This document shows, in pieces, positions 50,401 to 63,472 of a stretch of 64,000 bases of DNA. Position 1 is the stretch's first letter. Each line of letters begins with the position of its first letter. Source of the DNA: Apostichopus japonicus (Eukaryota > Echinodermata > Holothuroidea > Aspidochirotida > Stichopodidae); NCBI RefSeq assembly GCF_037975245.1, contig NC_092568.1, forward strand, positions 9,945,501 to 10,009,500. The letters are read 5' to 3'. A program made the position numbers and the translations under genes. The notes under the pieces are model-generated. The model saw nothing but the letters and a program-made list of their open reading frames with translations, did not search any database and was not told the origin of the DNA.

Positions 50401-53400
50401 TCCTTTAAATGTGTATGTCATGTGAAGATTTTAAATACTGTACATGTTGTCACTTTGTGAGAAAAAAAATGCAACTCTAGAGATGTTTTGGGAGAAATAA
50501 CAAAGAAAAAAAGAAGAAGAAAGAGGCCAATTCTATGGAGGGCAATGGGCACACTGTACAAAATCTCATGTTTCATCTGCATTATTTTCCATAATTTTCT
50601 CAGAGCTGTGATCTTTGAGTGTGGTTGTAAACTTAATAAAGTTATCTTGATTTTCCCAGACATTTACTGTACAGTAAACATGAATGTGTAGTACTTTATG
50701 GAGACTCTTTTGGGCCTGCTAAGTAAATTCCGTAGGGTCAGAACCCCAAGAAAGTACTGCTGAAAATTTTTTGGGGGGTCAATTTTAGATACAGTAGCAG
50801 GGATGTGCCCAGGATTTCTTGAGTGCCGGGTATACTGATCGCCGTCCTGGGGGAGGGGTCTAAGGGGCGTGTGGTCTCCCCCTCCCCTTTGAGAAATTTT
50901 TCGATTTTTGAAGGTGCTCAGATGCCAAATGCTGGTACTTGTGTAGCTTTTTAAGCACATACACAAGTACTAGTTTTGCTAAAAATTTACATTTTTAATT
51001 TTTTTTTTCTTCAATTTATGTTGAATATATAGTTAGGAATGTCGGTTCTTAGATGAAAATAGTGCTGGGCGGGATTCACGATTTTTAAGACAGTGCTGGG
51101 CGGTAATATTTAGTGCTGGGCGGGGCCGCCCAGCGTGGGCACATCCCTGAGTTGCTAAAAATTTGGGATAAGACAGCATAACCTTTAAGCTAGAGAGATT
51201 TTCAATGAGTGAGGAAGTACCCTTAGAATGGTATTAAAAAACTGGTTTACGTAAGTTTAGATTGTCATAAATTTAATTCTAGTTTCCAATCTTGCTGTTT
51301 ATATCCAACTGTCACAAAGATTAATGATTTGTGAGTACTCACCCAGGGTCTTAAAAATATCTACATTCCAATGAAGTCTGAAGATGATTGCCTAAATTTC
51401 AAAACAGCATTTTTGTATGGCAAAGATGATAATTTTGTTCTTCAAATATGGTGATATTTTGTGAATAACCCTTAAGGAATGATGTCATCATGGTATTGAA
51501 AGTGTTAAATGTTTTAATTTTTGCTTTATAATATTTTCAATCATTTTCATATCAGCAGAGGAAAATAATAATTTTTACAAGAAAGTAGCATCTTGAAAAA
51601 TTGCTAAATTACAGATAATATTGACAGCTCAGCAAATATTTCAAATGTATCACATTCCAAAGATTAATCAGCATTGATAGTTTGGAATGATTAGCATCAC
51701 AAAAGGTGTTTAATAGTGTGCAATTTTTAAGTCTCATAATTTTTTCTAATCAAATATCAACAATTTATTAGAACAACAAAAGTTTCATACCAGAGTATAG
51801 TTATTGTAGATTGATTTTAATTTGAAGATATATAATTCATTTTCATTCCCTCATTGGTTGAGTTTAAAAATTTAAATAATGTATCAGTTGATAGGGCACA
51901 TTTTTTTTCCGGCCAAAATAAATTTCTTTTAACCTTGATATGGGTGATACCATTACACTGTTTATTGGTCAGACTTAGGGATAAGTGGAGTACTGTGTTG
52001 TTGACACCAGCTGCTTCAATTGTGTATGACTTCCTTCTGATTATAGTACAATGAATTGATGCAATATCAGGCAACCAAACTTCACTAATAAAGTTCTAAA
52101 GGGTAATTGATGGTGTTACGGTCAAATTTGCTGAACAATACAGTACTATCACTAAAACAAAACAGGATGTCCTTCCGCCTGATTTGATTTCTCAGAGAGT
52201 AATGGTTTCGATTTTGGGAGCCATATTAGTTCCATGACCATCTCATGGCTTAGTGCGCACATTGCTTAGATTTGTCAGTGTGATGAAATGAGTATACTAT
52301 GTTCTGTAGAATTGCCTCCAGCTATTGAAACTGTTGCCCAATTTCTACCAACTTTGATTTTCTTTTCCTTTTCGTTTTTAACCTACCTTTCATATGTTGT
52401 GTATCGACATACTGTACTCTGGATATGAAGAAATAAGTGTTTTACAACACACGTTGCAATTTATGACAAAGTACTAATGATGTTTGAAACATTTAATCCT
52501 TTTGTGAATATCACAAGCTGCCTTACTATGTTTACTCTGTGAAGAGTCTTAGTATCCGATCTAACCTTGTGTGTCAGTGTATACTTCAACTCTTGAAGTT
52601 GAATCATTGGTTATTGTTTGTATTTACTTCACCAGTCCTCTCTTACCTGTCTCCATGCTACATATGCACTCAAATCTACTAGATACAAGCTTACAAACAT
52701 GGGTAGCATTTTATCACTGCACCCCCACTGACCTACTTCAGGGGTCAATGTCTACTTGCTCTACCTTCCAAATCTACCATTCTCAAGGCTTACAACTGTA
52801 ATTTCCAGTGTGATTTACATCCATTGGAAATCTTGTTGATTTTAAAGTTTCGTTGAAGTTTCTAAACGCGGCAAAGCCCCGAATTCAAACATAAATGCCC
52901 AAACCAGTAAGTTTCTTTTTTATGTGTGAGGATATTCGTCAAGAAGTGATTGTCATTACACAAACAAATACTGAAGAATAATTTTATGACAAAATTTAAT
53001 TAATTACTGTACCACTTTATGTATCAAAGGATAGCAACCTTAAGAATAGTGGACAGATTGGGACAGAAAGAAATTAACCATGAAATTTAAAAGGTAAAAG
53101 GTGATATACATTCAGCATTTTGTATTTCTTTCCTATCTTTTTCGCCCAGTATTTCACAGAACACAAGTTTGGAAATCTTTCCGATGATGTCCAGTACAAG
53201 GACAAGTTTATCGCCTATCTCGGTCTCTGCGGCTTCCTGCCTAACCTCACATTCCTCGCAATTGCCTTATTTTTCCCGCCAAAGTGAGTAACTCGTTACT
53301 TATGTGTAGATGTGTTGAAGCAGAGGAAAGGTGTCAACTATGTCTTAAAGAACTGTGGATTTGCACTAATATTTAGTTTGCTATTTGTGGACAAGTGTTA

Positions 53401-56400
53401 AGTTGTAGTTTGCTTAAAAAACTGTCACTACAGTACAGAGTGATATAAACCAAACATTACGATATTAAGATTGAAATATTTTACATCAAAATGATCCAAA
53501 TAATATCAAGATGCATTTTTGAGTTTGACCGCTGGTTTGTAATTTCTAGCCAAACATACAAAATGTTGTTGGATTCCAGTTTCTGAGGCTGACAAACCCG
53601 TTGAGCTTTTCTTTCGCAAAAGTTGCTGGTTAGCAAGTACTGTATAGCAACACCTTGACATTTCTCTATCAATATTGCACCCTTACAGTTTTGTTAAGTT
53701 TAATACAGTACATTATAATAAAAACATAAAAAACAAAACAACAAAATCAGTGATTCAGGCACAATGAAATTTGATGATAATTGAATTGCAGGTACAACCT
53801 AGCAAACTGTTTGGCAATGGAAGTATACCACATACAGAAATCTTCAGGATTGTCAAATTTGATGCATTGCATTTGTTGACTTCTATAGTTGATAAATGGT
53901 CTGCACTTGGTGAGCGAGTGGCTGCACCCCTATTTCGTCAATGGCTTGGGCAAGATTCCAAAAATATTGCAATATTTGCAGGCTGAAATGACAAAAAAAG
54001 CAAATAACAGATGGCTTTACAGGTGGGTCGAGTAAACTGTGGATGCCAAATAATAAGTTTGTTTTGATACCAGTGAATTTGAACATGGTGGGTGTTACAA
54101 ACAAAAAATTAAAAAAAGAATTGACATTAACATTGCACAATCCTTGTGGTTACACAAAGATTAAATGTCTTGTTTGTTTTGTTTTTCATTTTCAGGTCAA
54201 ATCGTGTCATGACATTTTTGGGGTTGATTGTAATGATGTTACTTTTCGTCTTAACAACCATCTTGGCCGTTGTTGATACATCAGACTGTAAGTATTCCAT
54301 TGTGAGCTTCTTTGAGAAATAATGGCCAGTCATTTGGGGTCACCAGGGGTCAAATTGTGTAAACCTTTATAATCAAGATATCTCAATACTGGAAGCTTGG
54401 ACCAACCTCTCATTAAGTGTGTAAAAGTACCACATTGAGTTAAAGAATCATGTCGTTTTCGGTGGAGGTCAAAGGTCATGTGGGGTCATCACAGGTCAAA
54501 TCGTGAAACCCTTGTAAACATGTACACCCTCACTACAGTATATACATTACATCAGATTCATAAAGAAAACTGCTCATGTTACATCATCGACACCACAATG
54601 CAATTTTTGCATTCTGGTTTTATGAGTGAAACTTGTGAAGCTAAGTAACAGCAGTTTGACTAATGCACTGGCTGACTAGCTGGTTAAATAGAACACTACG
54701 TAGTACGTACGATTCTTTTGATGTAGCAAAGTAACAGGTAGACACACAGTATGGCACTTACCCACAAGTGCTTTACATCTCTTGTTGAAGAACCCTGTCT
54801 CAATATCTGTAGATATGAGGGTAGCTTCGTTAACCTCTACGTTGCGTATGAAGGAGATAGCAATAGTCTGTGATGTCGCTAGCAATACACATTCTTAAAG
54901 ATAGTTTTCTTCCCTGTAAATAATAAATTTTTCTTTATATTGTCCTTGTTATATTGTAAGGAACGGTAAACTACAGTATTGTACTTTGTATTATACAGAG
55001 TTACCATTGTTACCTTCTGAGTTTTGATCCCCAAGACCCACATCATCTTACAGTTTAAATTCAAGCACCACTGATCGCAAGGCATTTCCTGTTTTCTAAA
55101 ATTGTTTCTCTCATCTGTAGATGACTTTTTCTTCAAAATCTATAAATAAACCATCAAAATAAGCATTTTCACAGCTCACTTGCCATGATAGTGTCAATGC
55201 ATCCACATCCGTTGGTGGCAAGGTACATTGTTCCTGTTTAACAAAACTGAATAATCACATGGGCATTATAAAAACAAACTGCTATTAGTATGTGGTGGCA
55301 TTGAACCGTTGATGCAGACAATTCAAAGCTAACAATTTGAAATGATCAGCACGTTTCCTTTTGAAATGTCCCATTAATTTTATAAAACGGAGTTTATACA
55401 GTTTTAGTACATTTTTGTCTCAGGAGAATTGACAAGATGGTTAGTACAGTGTTATGTCATCCTTGCAGGGTTTGATGAACCTAGGGACAGTAAGTTAGAA
55501 GGCAGCTCTTCACATTGACATGTTTAAATTCAAATACTTAGCCACTGCCATAAATACTTCCCTACATGTGTCTGTGATTTCAAATACATAGTCACTCCCA
55601 TAAATACTTCCTACATTTACTTTGTTCCTCGCTTACCTGTCTCCCCACAACCTTAGCACCTCCTACCGTGCCTAGAATGAACTGGTAACCTTTTAACGCT
55701 GTGCGCCCTCTATGACCGGACCCCTCGGTCTATGCCCTTCCTTCTCATTCTACCATCCAAAGTGCCAACATCGTGCGTTTTGTTGTCCAGATTTCCTACA
55801 GCAATTTTTGTACGTAATTGGAACCTACAGTAGGTTCTTGGTCTTTACCATACTTTGGATACTGAAGTATTACCAATCGTGCACAGCCGGATACGATTCT
55901 ATTCAAATACATATTCTTTTCAAATACAGATTTCAAAATACATAGTCATTGCCATAAATACTTCCGACATGTGTCTGTGATTTCAAATTCTTAGCCACTG
56001 CCCTAATTTGTAATTGCAGTATAACAGTTTGGACTTGTGGCAACGTTGACAAAGGGTTCTAACTCTATAATTGAACTTCAGGTTCCATGCATTCCTTTCA
56101 ATACAGAAATTAACTGGTGCTCTAAATCCTTCATGTACAGTCCCCTGCCGATCCTTCACCTCAGTGACATGCACCTTTAAAATAGCAGCAAGTCACTTTG
56201 TGGAAACCTTTCCTGAATTGTGAAATATTAAACGTCCATTGTTTTAAACAGACATCAGTATTTGCTGTATGTTGATTCAGTAGATATATCTTATCAGTTT
56301 TCTAGAGTTGGTAATACCGAACAAGCAATCTGGAATATTTGTTCAGATGACATCTAACATTCTTAACAAAATTTGATCAGCCATCAATCAATCAATTGTT

Positions 56401-59400
56401 ATCTCCCTCTTAAAAGGGATATTGGCAGAGGTTAATGGTGGCTAATGGTTTGCTATTAAAAAAGTATTACTTGTGGAGTGAATTTTCATATTCTAATGAC
56501 TACTGTCTGGTAATAGAATCCTGTAATTTTATAGGTTGTAATTTGCTTTACAAGTGAAATCATATTTCAAATTGGCAAGTATGGGTTTGTTCCTTCATTT
56601 GAGGAACAACATTGGGGATGGCTTTCAAGTCACTTATATAATCTTCTTTTGAATCACATGTGGTACAGGTTTATGTTAGAATTGCTGTTATCAATCATTT
56701 TGTCTTTTGAAATATTTTTCCAGGTTATATTTCAAGCAGATTAGGCAGAGGCATCACAATCACATGTTAAGATGTTCTACTTAGCTGTAGTCATGTTCAT
56801 TGCTATGCATGGTACAAGTCATGTGACTTGATGTGCTGTTACTTGATGCCATGTTACTTTTTGTTTACCGTTATTTTGAGGGTACTCTTCCATCATATCT
56901 GTCGTCTGTTTTGTGTACTTACCAACCACCACGCGTTCTTCGTTCCTCTTCCGAAAAAAACTGCTAAAAATTCCCCTGGCTAACCTTAAGTCTGCCGGTG
57001 AACATTCTTTTAAATTTGCTGCCACCGGCTTTTTGGAATTCACTTCCAATTAGCCTTCGTAACATTCCTGTTTTCTCATTTTAAAAGCAATTTCAAGACA
57101 CATCTCTTCCGTCAAGCTTTTCCCGATTCCTAGATTTCTTTCGTGTGTGTACTTTTGTCCTTGTGCGCTCTGTGTTCTTCGGAAGATTTTGCGCCTTAGA
57201 AGTACAGTACCATTTATTATTATGATTATTATTATGATTATTACTTAATGTTTTTGGAATTTTGTTTATCACGGGAATCAGGGTTCGCAGGTTTCTTCCG
57301 GGGGTGGAAAAAACCGCGGAATAAACCGCGGTTTATTCCACTCGGAAGAAATAGGTTTCTTCCAGTTTCTTCCGGACAAAATGGAAGAAACTCAATTTTT
57401 GGGGAAAAACTGTTGATAAAGTTTCATAACAACCTGCAATGATTTTTAACTATGTAATAAATGGACAAGAAGCACTATAGTGTCATCTAGGTAGTCTATA
57501 TCTAGGTTTGGAGCACGTGACCTGCTTGCAGCATATGCTGTACACAATATAGTACTAGGCTACTAGCAGCGGACAATTCAGGGAACAACTATGGGCAAGC
57601 TATATTTTGCAGACAAGGATGGTCGTGATTATAGCCCAGTTCTTAGTTAAAAACTAGTTTCTGAGTGGAGGGGCAAGTGTTCCCTAGAAATTAGTGTCCG
57701 CCTACTACAATGCACACTCATTACTACGATTACATTGACCACTATGACCATATTTTGTGGAGATTGAACTCAAGACATGAGGGTTGCAGATTCGACTGGA
57801 AGTTGTAGTGTGAAATGAGGAGGGCTGGCTCATGGCCAGCTGTGTTTAATTGTGGATGTTTGTTCTTTTCGCTGTTGGGATGACAAGTCCTCCTGTTATC
57901 TACAAGTTGTAATTTAGGGAGTTGCAGAAATTAGACTGTTGCCTAAATCTAACAGATATTGTTCGGCTATTTTCTTGGTGTTCATTGTATTAAATCCTCA
58001 GTTCATGGGCCAATCCAGGTTAATCATTCATACAGTATGGCCAGTTATGCAATTCTGGTTGATGGGGGGATCGCGAGATGATAAGTAGTCCTTCAATATT
58101 GTGATATAAAGCAAACATCTTTTGGTGTAGAAAAACAACCCAAAATTATAATCAAAACAAAAATATCATATTTTGATGGTTTCAATGGTATGCATTTCAG
58201 TCAGATGGTGGTAAACTATTTGTCTCTTTATCATGTATGTGGGTTGTGCTGCGTATATGCCAATTTTCACAGTTTCTTCCAGTTTCTTCCGGTTTCTTCC
58301 AGTTTCTTCCGGAAGAAACTGGAAGAAACCTGGAAGAAACAGGTTTCTTCCAGTTTCTTCCACATCCCCGGAAGAAATAGGTTTCTTCCGGAAGAAACCG
58401 AACCCTGACGGGAATGTTAACTCTGGGCTGGTGTTAAACTTTTACCAAGTTTATGATTGTCACCAGCTATAGACAGGTTATCTCTGTTTGTTGCACAATT
58501 TATTTAACATGTAGGAATGAATAGAAAATAACATTAGCTTGCAAACATACATGCCACATGCACCCTGTGGCAGCTTGTCCAAATGGCGACTTAACTGATG
58601 TGGCATGTGCCCACTCTCAGCCTAAAGGAATTTGGGAAGGATAAGCGTTCAAAGAAGTTCATGACTAGAACAATAGATAACAGCAAAGCAGTGCTTCTTG
58701 TCTCTCAAAAATCTAACCCCTCCTATCCCAAGTCTCCTCAGTGCCTCTCAGTTTTAGAAAGAGATAATTGGTATGGTTCAGGTTGCCATTGTTCCATTGT
58801 TTCAATGTGTACCATTTTAGCTTAAGTATTAAGTATTAATACCAAATCTGTTTCAATCATTGTTGTTTGTCAATAAAGTGTTAGCTTGCTCAAAGTTCTG
58901 TATGCGTTTATATTACATCAGTAAATTATGTTTATTAACCATGACCTAGCTGTGTGAACTTCACCTCATAAAGCAATATTAAACTTCAAGTTGCTGTCAT
59001 TTTGTTGCATTTGCAGCTGTTTCCCCCTTTGCTGTGCCTTGTACTTTATAGAGAATACTAAGATGTACCCCATGAACATGTATTCTGTCTGTGAACTCTT
59101 CCTCATATAGTATAATTAGCAAACTTACTGTGCAAAGGTTGCTGTCGTTTGACGCTTATGAAAGATAAAAAGGAAATTACAATTTTCGCATTTTTGCTAT
59201 GCCTTGGGCTTTACAGAGCAAACTAAGGAACACCCCCTCCCCACCCCACCCCACCCCACAAAAAAAAAAATTGATAAGGCTGAAAAAAAGTTATAGTAGG
59301 TTTCAAAAGCTTGTGTTTGTCTTCTTTCCTATCCTGCTCAATATCTTTCCTCAGATTTAAATTTGGAAGTGCTTGTCATTGTTTCAGGTTTTATAATAAT

Positions 59401-62400
59401 ATGACTAATGTTCACAATAAATGTTCACAATAAATGTAAAACCTATTGCAGTTAAGTTAATTCTTCTCTGTTGTATTATATATATTTTAAACTGTGCAAC
59501 ACCACCCCCCCCCCACCACCCTCCCTATTTCCTTTGTCAAGGAAGAAAAAGACTAGCCAATAATATCCAACAGGAAATTCTATGTCTGCTCTACACTGGA
59601 TGTACATACTTAATTCCTACTTTGTTATCTATACATCATTTTCAACCGATTGTCAATCAGGCTACTGGTGGCTTATACCATATTGAAGGAAGCCTAGGCT
59701 CTGGACCAGGTTGATCTTCAATGTAGGACACAAGTGTGTTGAGTGGTTAATGTATTATAAACTAATCAGATTTTATCATGAGGAAGACACTTGGTATAGT
59801 ACTGTAGTAGACATACCAAGATAGTGAAAAACACCTCGGAGTGGTACAGGTAGTATATATGTCATCATGGATCCTAATGAGTGCTTTTTGTCTCTGTAGG
59901 TTCGTTTAATCTAATAATAGTACTTACACTGTTTATAGATAGAATGAGGATCTGAATACTGGCACTGTCTATCTGCCCCAATTTGCATTCAGCAAATTCT
60001 TGGAGACTTTTACATCACCCACCCCCCCCCCCCCTCTGCACACCAGACAGTGTCTGTCTGGTAGTTAACCTTTTCAAGTATGTCAAGCTTCAGGGCATCA
60101 ATGTAAGAAGGAAGCAGAATGAGGGCAGTATATTGATTGTCTGAGTCAGCCAGAGAGTGGATATAGTACTTGTGATGGGGATGAGGGCGTAAATTGGGTT
60201 GATAAACATAATATAGTTACATATAAAAAGCACATTATCTGTCAAGTGCTGCACTTGAAAGGGAAATTGTTGTAACATTTTAACTTCCAAGAGTTGAGGA
60301 CATTTTGAAGACAGGCCTACTTTGCAAAATCTCTCAAAAGTAAGAAAGAAAGGAAGAAAGAAATGATATTTTAAAGACCAGCCTGAATTTAACCAGAATC
60401 CCAACCATAAGATATCACAAGATAATGAAGCATAACAGTCCTGTTGTGGTAGGATAAAAGGTGTATTTTCTGCCAACCACACAATATTCTCAATTATGAA
60501 AACAAACAAAGTCCTAGCATCTCATCTTTAATACAGATAGCAGTGTGTAACCATTTTACCCATCAATCAACTGGTTACATTTTACAAGTTTTAATCAATA
60601 TAATCATAGGCCATTTGTCACCAGATCCATTCAAGCAAATATAGTGAAAGTGTGTGTTATAACAGTTTCAAAATAGAATGATGTAATTAGCATGTAATTA
60701 GCCATAACGGTTCATAGCAATGGAAACACATTTTGCTCAGTAAGTACAGTAATGCCCATTATAAGTACTGGGTTGTCTGCTTTGAAAGTATTGCTGCCAT
60801 ACTGCTAGCTACAGTTTTGTTATTGGCCTCGAAGAATTTGAACGACTTTCTAAAATCGGTTGTTACTTTTAACAAGAAGTAGCTTGATTCAGTAGATGAT
60901 CTATATTTTTTGCTTAGCAGGTGATGGGATATGTGAGAACAAGTAGTTAGTGTTATACTTGAGTACCATTGGCCGCATTCTTTCAAAGTATATTAAAACA
61001 AAAACAAAAATTGCTTCATTCTTGCGTACCCATGAGGATGTGATAGGGGAGGGTTGGAGTGTGGTCTCATTGTTAGATTAAACAGAGACCAGACAGATTT
61101 ATGTCTGTGACTGCTTTGTGTCTACAAATTTCTTGAACCATTGCCAAATTTGGCATGTACAGTATGTGTATATTACGGTCTCTGCTGAATGCAGATAGTG
61201 ATTTGCTGAAGGAGATCACCTTACAATAAAGAAGTTAAGTGAACTCCTGTCTACTGACACTTTATTACTTTGGGGAAAAGGGCTAGACTTTAAATCCAGA
61301 AAGGATAGGTTTCCACCAATATCGGAAGCAACAGAGGGCAGGAAATTTTCGAGAAAGTTATAACTGAAGTATTGTTTTGGTATATGCTAGCGATTGAAAT
61401 TTTAGGTCCCAGTTATCATATTAATTTACTCCACGTCTTAGAATGTGACCTTTGTAATGTAGATTAGTAGTTGTGCAACCTTTAATGTAGTCAGTACAGG
61501 CCCCAAATTATAGCATGCTATAATTGCTAGAAGTTTTCAAAAAGTACTTTCCTGGAGGTCTTTACTCTCCAAATTGTTCTCAGACATTGTTAAGGAACAC
61601 ACAAGATGACTGAATGTCCCAGTGAGGAAAATTTCCTCGAAGGTTGTAATAAAAAACAGTTTAAGAATTTTGTCCAAAGGTGACCATATTTGAATATCTA
61701 GCATATTTGAGGCCAATACAGCATGTACCTTTAAAAAGTGTTTTTGTTCCCAACCTAAATTAGAATTGTAGAAAACATTTAAACTTAAGAACCAAACTTG
61801 TATGGGATCTAGAGTACTACTGAACTGTTGTAGTATAAATCAACTTGACAGAGACATTGATGTTTTTGACATGTTGTTGAGTGTAACAGAGCAATTGAAC
61901 AATTTCACTGTCATTAGTGTAACATAAGTGTTAGATAGCGTAATAGCAACAACTGTATGACGCCTGATGTCCTGGTCTAATGACACATCTTGAATGTCAC
62001 TTCAAGGCCACCATACACATAGGCGTAGGAGGCGGGGGGGGGCTGCAGCCCCCCCCCAACCAAATTTTTTGGGTGAAAATTCGGGCAATGTGCTGAGAAT
62101 TTTTCGGGCACCTACTGAAAAAAACAAAAATTTGCAATGTGTATCAATGGTTAAACTGATATTATTATTATCATTATTATTGTAACAACTTCCCCAATAA
62201 TTATAACCAATATGGAAGGGTAATAACACGGCAAATGATTGTATGTTATTGGCATGCAGTGTAATAACCCATGCATGTCTATTTGATATGCACTTTAATA
62301 TGTTTAACGCGCACGGAACGTGCAGAAAATTTTGGTTATATTTTTCAGGCAAGTGGTTACAATCAAACTGGGTTCCTATTGGGCCCTACAAGGGAGAACC

Positions 62401-63441
62401 TCAGGTTCTGTCACCACATTAATATGATATTGTTTTTCATTCGGATAATCAAATTCAGATAATCAAACAACAACGTCTACTAACCAAGCATCGAAAATGT
62501 TTAAAGAAAAACTCTTGTTTTACAAAGAATCATTTAAAATATTGTCGTTGAGCTGCGAAAACCTTAGTAATATTAATATTTTTTTCTTTTGTTTCATAGG
62601 GCCTGGAGCTTTCTTTGCTATAACCATGGCAACTATTGTCATTTTCAATGGTAAGTGATTTCATATTTTACAGACCCATGATGTACGGTACCGTAGGGCG
62701 GTATTCACAAGACCCTGCCTCATCTCCCATCATTTACTCCAATTTTAGGTCTGACACTGTAAACCCATCTGTGAGGGTTTGCTCCGAATGCGAAAGTAAA
62801 TTGCTTGCATATTTGAATCGAAATACTGATATATCATGTTCATGTGCATAATTTTTCACTTTTCATATAAAATAGGAGACACATTACTAGCTCATCCTGG
62901 GCTGACAATACCAATGGGGTGAAAAGCCTCGTAAAATGTGGAGGAGCAACCATAAATGTTGGATTGATTTGTACTAAAACTGTGGCTTTGTAGATAAAAC
63001 TGGTGGAAATCAAACAAGCTTCGTGTAGTCCAGGAAGCCATCCGGGATTAAAGTCTAAGTAAATGAACAACAGCAAACAAACTGGGAAATTATTTGTCGA
63101 TCTCCTCATAAAGAACTTGTATATAGTGTCTGAGCAAGACACAAGGTTGTACACAAACTTACCTACACTTGCAGGGGTCTCCTAATTTCAGTACAAACAT
63201 TGCAACCTGCCACAGCTTACAAGAAATAAAGTGCAGATTGATTGGAGTGCTGAGAGACTGGTTATATCAGTTAACTGGTTATATCAGTTGTCTTAGAGCC
63301 CTCCAATCCTGTCCCCCCCCCCCATCCCTCTCCATCCTCCTTCTTTCTACAGGAACATTAAATTAGTAACATTCTCAGTCAATTACCCTTCTACCGAGAG
63401 TTACAGTAGCTGCAGTTCTTGCATATATATATTTATATATA

Positions 63442-63472
<31 letters not shown>

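Noticed and set aside
58166..58472. Peptide-like frames rich in EETGRN and SSFF
   Set aside because: They are translations of the TTTCTTCC subterminal repeats of a transposon.
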